A stretch of 7,726 nucleotides of DNA from Cellvibrionales bacterium UBA2618 (GTDB lineage Bacteria > Pseudomonadota > Gammaproteobacteria > Pseudomonadales > Porticoccaceae), in NCBI GenBank assembly GCA_002339165.1, contig DDJS01000096.1, positions 1 to 7,726 of the forward strand. The letters run 5' to 3'. Position numbers and translations under genes: made by a program. Position 1 is the first letter of the stretch, and every line of letters starts with the position of its first letter. This document shows positions 1 to 6,087 of this stretch, piece by piece. The notes beneath the pieces were generated by a model that saw only the letters and a list, made by a program, of their open reading frames with translations, had not been told where the DNA came from and ran no database searches.

Positions 1-22
1 CTCGCTCGTTATAACGAGCGAG
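1..22 (-). terminator. Probable clpA terminator hairpin (perfect palindrome)
   Basis: The first 22 bases form a perfect palindrome: arm CTCGCTCGTTA followed by its exact reverse complement. It lies 16 bases beyond the clpA stop codon on the minus strand. As RNA it can form a GC-rich stem with a short AU loop. That position and shape suit a Rho-independent terminator for clpS-clpA, but the T-tract that would complete it lies outside the window, so this cannot be confirmed. Being symmetrical, it could also serve a convergent gene to the left. A protein-binding operator is the alternative reading. Confidence 0.6.
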
Positions 23-38
23 CCTTCAACAGAGCGCA

Positions 39-2306
39 CTAGGCAGGTTCGGGAGTAACGATGATTTCATCGTCCGAGACCGTGACTTTGGCCGATCCAC
101 CGGCCTTGGATAGAGCCCCGAAAAGTACTTCCTCCGCTAATGGTTTTTTGATTTTCTCCTGAATCAAACGATCCATTGGGCGTGCACCCATTTTAGAGTC
201 GTAGCCATTGGTTGCCAGCCACAAACGGGCCTCGTCATCGACCTCTAAAAAGACCTTTTTCTCGTCTAACTGCGATTGCAGTTGCACCAAAAATTTATCA
301 ACTACGGTGCTGACCACGTCGAGAGTCAGTTCGCCAAACTGCACGATGCCATCTAATCTGTTGCGAAATTCTGGGGTGAACATCTTTTTAATCGCTTCCA
401 TCCCATCGGTGCGATGATCTTGATCGGTAAATCCGATCGACGAGCGACTCATCAGTTCGGCTCCGGCGTTGGTGGTCATGATCAAGATAACGTTACGGAA
501 GTCAGCCTTGCGCCCATTGTTGTCGGTGAGTGATCCGTGATCCATCACTTGAAGCAGCAGGTTAAAAACATCTGGGTGGGCTTTTTCAACCTCATCCAAG
601 AGCACTACCGAGTGGGGCTGTTTGTTGACCGCCTCGGTTAACAAACCACCTTGATCATAGCCCACGTAACCTGGAGGCGCGCCAATCAACCGCGATACCG
701 TGTGTCGCTCCATGTATTCAGACATGTCGAAACGCAACAACTCAACACCCAGAACTTTTGCTAATTGCTTGCTAACTTCGGTTTTGCCTACGCCAGTTGG
801 CCCAGCAAACAGGAAACTGCCGATCGGCTTGGTTCCTTCGCGAAGCCCCGCACGCGCAAGCTTGATCGCCGTCGAAAGCACATCGATGGCTGAATTTTGT
901 CCAAAAACCACCATTTTTAGCTTATCCGCCAATCCGCGCAGCTGCTCTTTGTCAGAACTTGACACACTCTTCGCCGGAATCCGCGCAATCTTCGAAATGA
1001 CCAATTCAATATCGCCCACACCAACGGTCTTCTTGCGCTTGCTGGCTACCTGCAATCGCTGGTAGGCTCCGGCCTCGTCGATTACATCGATCGCCTTGTC
1101 GGGTAGGAAGCGGTCATTGATGTGCCGGCTGGATAGCTCGGCTGCAGTTTTTAGCGCCGAGTCGGTAAACCGCAAATCATGATGCTCTTCGAATCGCGAT
1201 TTAAGGCCCTTTAAAATTCTATAGGTCTCGTCGACACTGGGTTCGGGGACATCGATCTTTTGGAACCGGCGCGACAGCGCGTGGTCTTTCTCAAACACGC
1301 CACGGTACTCTTGATAGGTAGTCGATCCGATGCAACGTAATTTACCAGACGAGAGCAATGGCTTGAGTAGATTGGACGCATCCATCATGCCACCCGATGC
1401 AGCACCCGCGCCAATAATGGTGTGGATTTCATCGATAAACAAAATGCACTTATCACGCGCCATCAACTCGCCAATAATTCCTTTTAAGCGCTTTTCAAAA
1501 TCTCCTCGGTATTTGGTCCCGGCCAGCAAAGACCCCATATCTAGCGAATATACTGTACTACCGAATAACGGTTCGGCGATTTTCTCATCGACGATTAATT
1601 GCGCTAACCCTTCAGCAATGGCGGTTTTCCCGACCCCAGCCTCGCCGACCAACAATGGATTATTTTTACGCCGCCGGATCAATATTTGACTGACTCGCTC
1701 GACCTCGTCTTCGCGGCCCACTAGAGGGTCGATAAGACCCTTGCCCGCCTGCTCATTGAGGTTGGTGGCGAATTGTGACAGAAAACTTTGTTCCTCCGAA
1801 CTACCCTCTTCCTTGCTATTGGCACTGTCGCTCTCGGAATGTTCGGGGTCGCTGGATTCGTGTTGATCGGCGTATTTGGAGATTCCGTGGGAGATGAAGT
1901 TGACCACATCGATGCGAGCAACGTTCTGCAGGCGCAAAAAATATACCGCCTGACTCTCCTGTTCACTGAAGATCGCGACTACCACATTGGCTCCGACGAC
2001 CTCGCTATGGTTGGCCGAGTTGACCTGAAATACCGCGCGCTGTAACACTCTTTGAAAACCGTGTGTCGGCTTGGTCTCGTGGTCGCTCTCCCCATCGGGG
2101 ATAGTCGGCATGGTCGACTCTATAAATTCTACTAGGTCCTGACGCAAAACCGGCAGGTCAGCACCGCACGCCTTGAGCACCGAAGAAGCCGAAGCGTCAT
2201 CGAGTAATGCGAGTAGCAGGTGCTCAACGGTCATAAATTCATGGCGCTTGTCGCGAGCGGTCTTAAAGGCCAGGTTGAGGGTAACTTCTAATTCTCTACT
2301 AAGCAT
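39..2306 (-). CDS. clpA: ATP-dependent Clp protease ATP-binding subunit ClpA
   Basis: ClpA is the cytoplasmic Hsp100/AAA+ unfoldase that forms a hexamer, threads substrates through its pore and feeds them to ClpP. The protein is 755 residues (E. coli ClpA is 758) and aligns from the first residue. Domains in order: an N-terminal Clp-repeat domain (about 1-143) that docks ClpS; an acidic, serine-rich linker (about 145-175); AAA domain D1 with Walker A GEAGVGKT (221-228), pore loop KYRGDF (265-270) and Walker B ILFIDE (288-293); and domain D2 with Walker A GPTGVGKT (502-509), pore loop GYVG (546-549), Walker B LLDE (569-572), an arginine-finger segment FRNRLD (647-652) and sensor 2 GARP (707-710). 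The ClpP-docking tripeptide at 624-626 is IGF, where E. coli ClpA has IGL. The absence of a ClpB-type coiled-coil middle domain rules out ClpB. The start lies 2 bases after the clpS stop, with GAAGAG 8 bases upstream inside clpS, so the two genes are very probably co-transcribed and translationally coupled. Confidence 0.97.
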   Translation of the reverse strand: MLSRELEVTLNLAFKTARDKRHEFMTVEHLLLALLDDASASSVLKACGADLPVLRQDLVEFIESTMPTIPDGESDHETKPTHGFQRVLQRAVFQVNSANHSEVVGANVVVAIFSEQESQAVYFLRLQNVARIDVVNFISHGISKYADQHESSDPEHSESDSANSKEEGSSEEQSFLSQFATNLNEQAGKGLIDPLVGREDEVERVSQILIRRRKNNPLLVGEAGVGKTAIAEGLAQLIVDEKIAEPLFGSTVYSLDMGSLLAGTKYRGDFEKRLKGIIGELMARDKCILFIDEIHTIIGAGAASGGMMDASNLLKPLLSSGKLRCIGSTTYQEYRGVFEKDHALSRRFQKIDVPEPSVDETYRILKGLKSRFEEHHDLRFTDSALKTAAELSSRHINDRFLPDKAIDVIDEAGAYQRLQVASKRKKTVGVGDIELVISKIARIPAKSVSSSDKEQLRGLADKLKMVVFGQNSAIDVLSTAIKLARAGLREGTKPIGSFLFAGPTGVGKTEVSKQLAKVLGVELLRFDMSEYMERHTVSRLIGAPPGYVGYDQGGLLTEAVNKQPHSVVLLDEVEKAHPDVFNLLLQVMDHGSLTDNNGRKADFRNVILIMTTNAGAELMSRSSIGFTDQDHRTDGMEAIKKMFTPEFRNRLDGIVQFGELTLDVVSTVVDKFLVQLQSQLDEKKVFLEVDDEARLWLATNGYDSKMGARPMDRLIQEKIKKPLAEEVLFGALSKAGGSAKVTVSDDEIIVTPEPA

Positions 2307-2308
2307 GG

Positions 2309-2656
2309 TTATGACTCTTCATCGTCGTTACAGGGCTCCGCCTCGCACAACAGCGGATGTTGATGCTGCATCGAGTAGTTGTTGACCTGAGAGGCTTTGG
2401 TCTCGGCAATATCCTGAGTATACACGCCACACACGCCCTTACCCTCGGTATGAATCATCAACATAATGCGCGTGGCAGTCTCACGGTTTTTCCTAAAGAA
2501 TTTCTCTATCAACTCAACCACGAACTCCATCGGAGTGTAGTCGTCATTGAGTAGCACCACCTGATACATTTTAGGCTTTTTAAGCGCCAAAGGAACTTCT
2601 TCCTCCAGCGTAACGCCGTCATTATAGTGCTCGGGAATCGACGGATCGTTTGCCAT
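2309..2656 (-). CDS. clpS: ATP-dependent Clp protease adaptor ClpS
   Basis: ClpS is a small cytoplasmic adaptor that binds proteins with destabilising N-terminal residues (Leu, Phe, Tyr, Trp) and delivers them to the ClpA N-domain. The 115-residue protein has a flexible acidic N-terminus (about 1-27) and then the ClpS core, starting KPKMYQVVLLNDDYTPMEFV. N37, D38 and H69 correspond to E. coli N34, D35 and H66, which hold the substrate alpha-amino group. The segment GKGVCGVYTQDIAETKA (72-88) is also typical. E. coli ClpS has 106 residues. This one carries a short acidic tail (PCNDDEES) past the usual end, and the DNA for that tail also holds the clpA Shine-Dalgarno sequence. A weak GGAA lies 7 bases before the ATG. 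The gene stops 2 bases before clpA, forming a clpSA operon. In many relatives cspD lies divergently just upstream; here no cold-shock gene is present there. Confidence 0.96.
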   Translation of the reverse strand: MANDPSIPEHYNDGVTLEEEVPLALKKPKMYQVVLLNDDYTPMEFVVELIEKFFRKNRETATRIMLMIHTEGKGVCGVYTQDIAETKASQVNNYSMQHQHPLLCEAEPCNDDEES

Positions 2657-2995
2657 AGAGGGGTTCCGGTAATAGATGCTTGAAGTGACTATATGTTACA
2701 ACAGAATACGTCCACTAGGTAAGTCGCAGACCACTCTAATCAAAATAATCACTGCAATTTTATAACCCGTAATGGATAAAGTGAGTACGTTAGTGCGGCG
2801 TCGTGAGCTTAGCGATAATCGCTTTAACAGACGTTTTAGGTCAACAGATCACGGTAAAAAAAATTGTAGTGTCGGGTCATATGCATTATACGCTTACGAT
2901 TAAAGACACGACCACAAAAGATACGGCCACGAAAGAGCCGGGAATTAAGATATTTAAGGACGCCCTAGTGCGCGGCGCCGATCGGCCGACAACGA
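2657..2995. other. Intergenic region between clpS and the VOC gene, no supported gene
   Basis: These 339 bases separate the clpS start from the 3' end of the VOC gene. Beyond the weak clpS promoter candidate I see no RNA gene and no convincing protein gene. A plus-strand reading frame (2803-3033, GTG start, 76 codons) has no ribosome binding site and runs into the VOC coding region. A 43-codon frame from an ATG at 2772 is equally unsupported. The region holds a two-copy imperfect 15-base repeat (2902-2931, 12 of 15 identical) and a 10-base perfect palindrome GCCGATCGGC (2977-2986) just past the VOC stop. That palindrome has no adjacent T-tract on the minus strand and so does not look like an intrinsic terminator. 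The usual neighbour cspD is not here, nor any recognisable cold-shock remnant. Confidence 0.5.
2688..2714 (-). promoter_or_regulatory. Possible clpS-clpA promoter
   Basis: On the minus strand, TATAGT (2688-2693, 5 of 6 matches to the sigma-70 -10 consensus) follows TGGACG (2709-2714, 4 of 6 matches to -35) with a short 15-base spacer. Transcription would start near 2681, giving a leader of about 25 bases before the clpS ATG. The -10 box is good, but the -35 box and spacing are poor, so this is only a candidate. Confidence 0.27.
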
Positions 2996-3739
2996 TTACA
3001 CGTTTAAATCCGCCAACGGCAACGATTTACTAGCCTTGCGGGTACCCAATGCTGGGGCATCAGTGCTAAAACGTGCAGACAGCGCAACAAGTCGCTTCGA
3101 TTCAGTCGGTCGTGGCCCTGCCCTATGCAAGTGTTGTAACTCAAGGAGGGTGTAAGGTCGCTGCCACAGCCATGCCCGATGGTTCGCTCCAGCCACTGCA
3201 TCCTGCGGCGGAGCCTCTTGCTGATAGCCATAAAAATACAAGCTAAACCCATAGCTATCAAGCGCCTCCACCGAGAGTAGTCTTAGGCCCTGGTCGGCGC
3301 ACCAACGCTGAGCCGACACGATATCGCGCACCCGTAAAGTTAGATGGGCAAGAATCGCCCCGCCGGCAACAGGATGGCCATCGCCGACATCGCGCTCACT
3401 GCCCATTGGATACTGCTGCAATAGCTCAATAGTGGCGCCTGCCGGGTCTCTGCAGTGCGCCATGTAGCCGATATCTGCAAATTGTCGCGGCGCCGATATC
3501 GACACATCGCAGCAGCGCAAATAGTTGGCGGCGGAATCGAGGTTGGCCACGGTAATGCCTATTTTCCAGTAAAACCCATCTGACTTATCTGCCGGTACGG
3601 CCCGTTGCAAAAAATTGATATAGGCCTGTTGGGCGTCATAGCCTAAACCGTCGCGCTGGTCTGTCATGCCGAGCGTTTGGCGGTAGAACGTCGCGATCGA
3701 AGCGTGGTCAGGAACCGCCATGGTGATTTGTGAAAACAT
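2996..3739 (-). CDS. Two-domain VOC (glyoxalase-fold) family protein, substrate unknown
   Basis: This 247-residue cytoplasmic protein has two vicinal-oxygen-chelate domains in tandem. Domain 1 (about 1-112) starts in the usual way (MFSQITMAVPDHASIATFYRQ) with a second half-module from about 58 (WKIGITVANLD). Domain 2 (about 130-205) starts AHLTLRVRD and ends RPYTLLELQH. VOC proteins include glyoxalase I, ring-cleaving dioxygenases and antibiotic-binding proteins, so the fold alone does not give a function. The metal-ligand positions are uneven. In domain 1 the usual first histidine is Q4 and the second half-module has K59 where a histidine is common, although E105 remains. Domain 2 keeps H132 and E200. 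A polar tail (about 206-247) follows, with no recognisable domain. The ATG is fixed by an in-frame stop 9 bases upstream; an AAAGGA lies 13 bases before it, which is rather far. No signal peptide or membrane segment is evident. The gene stands apart from its neighbours. Confidence 0.82.
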   Translation of the reverse strand: MFSQITMAVPDHASIATFYRQTLGMTDQRDGLGYDAQQAYINFLQRAVPADKSDGFYWKIGITVANLDSAANYLRCCDVSISAPRQFADIGYMAHCRDPAGATIELLQQYPMGSERDVGDGHPVAGGAILAHLTLRVRDIVSAQRWCADQGLRLLSVEALDSYGFSLYFYGYQQEAPPQDAVAGANHRAWLWQRPYTLLELQHLHRAGPRPTESKRLVALSARFSTDAPALGTRKASKSLPLADLNV

Positions 3740-4060
3740 TCTCGGTTAGCAATCCTTTGGTAATACATCCGGTCGTCAGGATATAATCCAAGCGCCTGCC
3801 ATAGCAATCCAAAATTTACAATTTGCACCACGCGACCGGCTTTGTAAAACCGGCGATATTGCAAAGCTTTAGGAAAACGGCCGTAAAGAAAAGAGGTTAA
3901 AAAAAAGCCCGCAAAGACACTATGAACCGAACGCATAATCAACGCATACTAAATGGCTATCGGCGGCTCGGGCAGAATCAAGCAATGACTTACCTTAATG
4001 CCCAAAGAAATACGGACTTATAACATAACGCCCTAAGGTAATAATGTTGTAAAAAGATGG
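3740..4060. other. Intergenic region between icd terminator and the VOC gene, no supported gene
   Basis: About 320 bases lie between the icd terminator and the VOC start. They should contain the VOC promoter, but I could not pick a convincing -35/-10 pair. The nearest is TTTACA or TTACAA around 4045-4051 on the minus strand, followed by AT-rich sequence at poor spacing. A minus-strand reading frame from an ATG at 3936 (or TTG at 3942) to 3664 would encode about 90 residues. It has no ribosome binding site, overlaps the first 76 bases of the VOC gene and resembles no family I know. No tRNA-like or other clear structured RNA is visible. Confidence 0.5.
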
Positions 4061-4096
4061 CCGAAAAAAAACCGGCGGTGAAGCCGGTCTTTTCGG
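4061..4096 (-). terminator. Intrinsic terminator of icd
   Basis: Read on the minus strand, a stem ACCGGC / GCCGGT (4083-4088 with 4071-4076) with a six-base loop TTCACC is followed immediately by a run of eight T residues (4064-4071). It begins 34 bases past the icd stop codon. The outer bases CCGAAAA (4061-4067) and TTTTCGG (4090-4096) can pair as well, giving an A-tract/hairpin/T-tract shape that may also stop transcription arriving on the plus strand. It separates icd from the VOC gene. Confidence 0.9.
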
Positions 4097-4121
4097 TACC
4101 ATCCTAATCGCACATGAAAGA

Positions 4122-5375
4122 TCACATATGCTCGATCATGGCGTCTCCAAATTCAGAGCAAGACATCAACTTGGCATCTTCCATCAATCGCTCGAAATCA
4201 TAGGTGACGCGTTTTTCCGATATCGCCCCTTCGATCCCCTGCACCACTAAATCAGCTGCGTCGTGCCAACCGAGATGCCTAAGCATCATTTCAGCCGACA
4301 GAATCAACGATCCAGGGTTGACCTTATCTTGCCCTGCGTACTTAGGCGCGGTGCCGTGAGTCGCCTCAAAAATCGCAATATCGTCGGACAAGTTGGCGCC
4401 GGGTGCGATCCCTATACCACCCACTTGGGCCGCTAAAGCATCCGAGATGTAGTCACCATTTAAATTCATGGTGGCCAGCACGCTGTACTCACTAGGGCGA
4501 AGAATAATCTGCTGCAGCATGGCATCTGCAATCACGTCTTTGATCACGATGTCCTCCCCCGTATTGGGATTCTTGACTACGTGCCAGGGACCACCATCGA
4601 GAGGTTCACCTGCAAACTGCTCGCGCGCAACTTCATAGCCCCAATCGCAAAAGGCTCCTTCGGTAAACTTCATGATGTTACCCTTGTGCACCAGCGTAAC
4701 CGACGGCTTGTTCTGGTCGATTGCAAATTGGATCGCCTTGGATACCAATCGCTTGGTTCCCTCCTCGGAGATTGGCTTGATGCCGATACCACAATTAGTA
4801 TCGAAGCGAATTTTCGACACGTCCATCTCGTTTTTTAAGAAATTAATCACCTTAGTCGCGCCCTCACTACCTGCGCTCCACTCGATACCGGCGTAAATAT
4901 CCTCTGAATTCTCACGGAATATGCACATATCGACTTTATTCGGTTCTTTTACCGGAGAGGGAACCCCTTCAAACCAGCGCACCGGGCGTTGACATACATA
5001 GAGGTCTAGTTCCTGGCGAAGTGCTACGTTGAGCGATCGAAAACCGCCACCAACAGGTGTCGTCAAAGGTCCTTTGATCGAGACCACATACTCTTTTACC
5101 GCATCTAGCGTCTCGCTCGGAAACCAGTCTCCTTGATAAAGATCGGCGGCTTTCTCGCCGCAGTAGACTTCCATCCAAGATATCTTTTTCTGGCCTGAGT
5201 ACGCCTTGCTAATTGCAGCATCTATTACCTTGATCATCACCGGCGTGATGTCGACTCCGATACCATCACCTTCAATGAACGGAATGATAGGGTTATCCGG
5301 AACGTTGAGTGAATAATCAGCATTTACGGTTATTTTCTTGCCGGATTCAGGCGTCTTAATGTGTTGATATCCCAT
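4122..5375 (-). CDS. icd: NADP-dependent isocitrate dehydrogenase
   Basis: Icd catalyses NADP-linked oxidative decarboxylation of isocitrate to 2-oxoglutarate in the TCA cycle, as a cytoplasmic homodimer. From the ATG at 5375 the protein is 417 residues (E. coli 416; Pseudomonas-type enzymes also begin MGYQ). Isocitrate contacts are visible: S114, N116, R120, R130 and R154, with Y161 and K231 as catalytic residues and D284, D308 and D312 as metal ligands, equivalent to E. coli S113, N115, R119, R129, R153, Y160, K230, D283, D307 and D311. K345, Y346, Y392 and R396 match the NADP-specific contacts, so NAD dependence is unlikely. S114 is the position phosphorylated by AceK in E. coli, so control at the glyoxylate branch point is possible, though aceK is not in this window. 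An ATG four codons earlier (5387) is in frame but has no ribosome binding site, whereas GAGGA lies 5 bases before the 5375 ATG. A strong terminator follows the gene. Confidence 0.97.
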   Translation of the reverse strand: MGYQHIKTPESGKKITVNADYSLNVPDNPIIPFIEGDGIGVDITPVMIKVIDAAISKAYSGQKKISWMEVYCGEKAADLYQGDWFPSETLDAVKEYVVSIKGPLTTPVGGGFRSLNVALRQELDLYVCQRPVRWFEGVPSPVKEPNKVDMCIFRENSEDIYAGIEWSAGSEGATKVINFLKNEMDVSKIRFDTNCGIGIKPISEEGTKRLVSKAIQFAIDQNKPSVTLVHKGNIMKFTEGAFCDWGYEVAREQFAGEPLDGGPWHVVKNPNTGEDIVIKDVIADAMLQQIILRPSEYSVLATMNLNGDYISDALAAQVGGIGIAPGANLSDDIAIFEATHGTAPKYAGQDKVNPGSLILSAEMMLRHLGWHDAADLVVQGIEGAISEKRVTYDFERLMEDAKLMSCSEFGDAMIEHM

Positions 5376-5380
5376 TGCTT

Positions 5381-5385
5381 TCCTC
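5381..5385 (-). promoter_or_regulatory. Shine-Dalgarno site that fixes the icd start
   Basis: GAGGA on the minus strand sits 5 bases before the ATG at 5375. The alternative ATG at 5387 overlaps this site and has only AT-rich sequence without a purine-rich motif in front of it. The site therefore supports the shorter 417-residue product, which also matches the N-terminus of Pseudomonas-type enzymes. Confidence 0.8.
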
Positions 5386-5425
5386 ATTAATCAAGTGACT
5401 TTTGTAGTTAATTTACCTTATGGAC

Positions 5426-5439
5426 TTATGTTAACATAA
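5426..5439. promoter_or_regulatory. Palindromic operator-like site between icd and rluE
   Basis: TTATGTTAACATAA is a perfect 14-base palindrome, extended by GAC and GTC on its flanks with one unpaired base (5423-5443). It lies in the 121-base divergent region, about 50 bases from the icd start and 57 from the rluE start, and it overlaps the -35 element of the likely rluE promoter. This geometry suits a dimeric transcription factor site acting on one or both genes. The regulator is unknown and I do not assign it. It is too AT-rich and too far from a T-tract to be a good terminator. Confidence 0.45.
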
Positions 5440-5459
5440 AGTCTTGCCGTTTTTGAAAT
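5431..5459 (+). promoter_or_regulatory. Probable rluE-nudJ-mnmA promoter
   Basis: TTAACA (5431-5436, 5 of 6 to the -35 consensus) and TGAAAT (5454-5459, 4 of 6 to -10) are spaced by 17 bases. Transcription would begin near 5466, about 30 bases before the rluE start. The -35 box lies inside the 14-base palindrome. Confidence 0.4.
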
Positions 5460-5496
5460 AAAGTCAACTCTACATCGATTTTCGGGGGCTCGCCAT

Positions 5497-6057
5497 TTGG
5501 CTCAACTAGTACTATTCAATAAGCCATATCGGGTACTCAGTCAGTTTACTGATGATCTTGATCGCAGCACGCTAGCTAACTTTATTGACGTCCCCAACGT
5601 CTATCCAGCGGGCCGCTTAGATTTCGATTCGGAGGGACTCATGTTGCTTACAGATAACGGTAAATTACAAGCGCAGATCAGTCACCCAAAGCACAAATTA
5701 GCCAAAACCTACTGGGTTCAAGTAGAGGGCGAGACGACCCCGGATCACCTTCGTCAACTGCGTAAAGGCATTGTATTGAAGGATGGAAAGGCCATGGCAA
5801 TATCTGCTCACTGCATTGATGCACCCCGAATCCCCGAGCGTAACCCACCTATTCGTATTAGGAAAAATGTGCCCGATAGTTGGCTTGAATTGGTGATTAA
5901 TGAAGGCCGTAATCGACAGGTCAGGCGTATGACAGCAGCCGTTGGACTACCGACGCTACGCTTGGTGCGGTGTGCGATCGGCGATTGGTCGCTCGATGGT
6001 CTTGGATCCGGTGACTATCGGTTGACGCGGGTTGATATTGCAGCGCTATTGCGATGA
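5497..6057 (+). CDS. rluE: 23S rRNA pseudouridine(2457) synthase RluE
   Basis: RluE isomerises one uridine of 23S rRNA (U2457 in E. coli numbering) to pseudouridine in the peptidyl-transferase region. It belongs to the RsuA/RluB/RluE/RluF family. The 186-residue protein shows the N-terminal LFNKPYRVLSQFTD segment, the catalytic motif GRLDFDSEGLMLLT (39-52, with D42 the nucleophilic aspartate), and the family block EGRNRQVRRM (136-145) followed by TLRLVRCAIGDWSL. There is no N-terminal S4 RNA-binding domain, which fits RluE rather than RsuA, RluB or RluF. Translation must begin at TTG: the frame is open back only to 5437 and has no ATG or GTG before the conserved N-terminus. A GGGGG run (5484-5488) sits 8 bases upstream. 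E. coli RluE (217 residues) has an extra N-terminal stretch that is missing here. nudJ follows after 30 bases, in an apparent operon running away from icd. Confidence 0.94.
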   Translation: MAQLVLFNKPYRVLSQFTDDLDRSTLANFIDVPNVYPAGRLDFDSEGLMLLTDNGKLQAQISHPKHKLAKTYWVQVEGETTPDHLRQLRKGIVLKDGKAMAISAHCIDAPRIPERNPPIRIRKNVPDSWLELVINEGRNRQVRRMTAAVGLPTLRLVRCAIGDWSLDGLGSGDYRLTRVDIAALLR

Positions 6058-6075
6058 CAACGACTAAACGACTAT

Positions 6076-6081
6076 AAGGAG
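6076..6081 (+). promoter_or_regulatory. Strong Shine-Dalgarno for nudJ with TTG start
   Basis: AAGGAG is a near-ideal ribosome binding site with 6 bases to the TTG at 6088. No ATG or GTG lies in frame between the rluE stop and this codon, and the protein from TTG begins exactly where NudJ homologues begin, so this site decides the start. Confidence 0.8.
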
Positions 6082-6087
6082 CTTGTT

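Noticed and set aside
1330..1689. Long plus-strand frame opposite clpA (also 700-1065, 208-417, 1788-2045 and 2173-2385)
   Set aside because: These are antisense shadows of strongly conserved clpA codons, with no ribosome binding sites and no family resemblance.
2977..2986. Palindrome GCCGATCGGC as a terminator of the VOC gene
   Set aside because: It leaves no room for a loop without opening the stem, and no T-tract follows on the minus strand.
2803..3033. Plus-strand frame of 76 codons (GTG start) between clpS and the VOC gene
   Set aside because: It has no ribosome binding site, starts just after an in-frame stop, overlaps the VOC 3' end by 38 bases and shows no recognisable family. Its threonine/lysine-rich stretch comes from a short DNA repeat.
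3004..3261. Minus-strand frame of 85 codons within the VOC gene
   Set aside because: It is an alternate frame inside a gene whose own frame shows clear VOC domain 2 motifs.
4581..4896. Plus-strand frames opposite icd
   Set aside because: They are mirror frames of conserved icd codons, without start signals or recognisable domains.
5376..5387. Icd starting at the upstream ATG (421 residues)
   Set aside because: That ATG lacks a Shine-Dalgarno sequence, while the ATG at 5375 has GAGGA at good spacing and gives the family N-terminus MGYQ.
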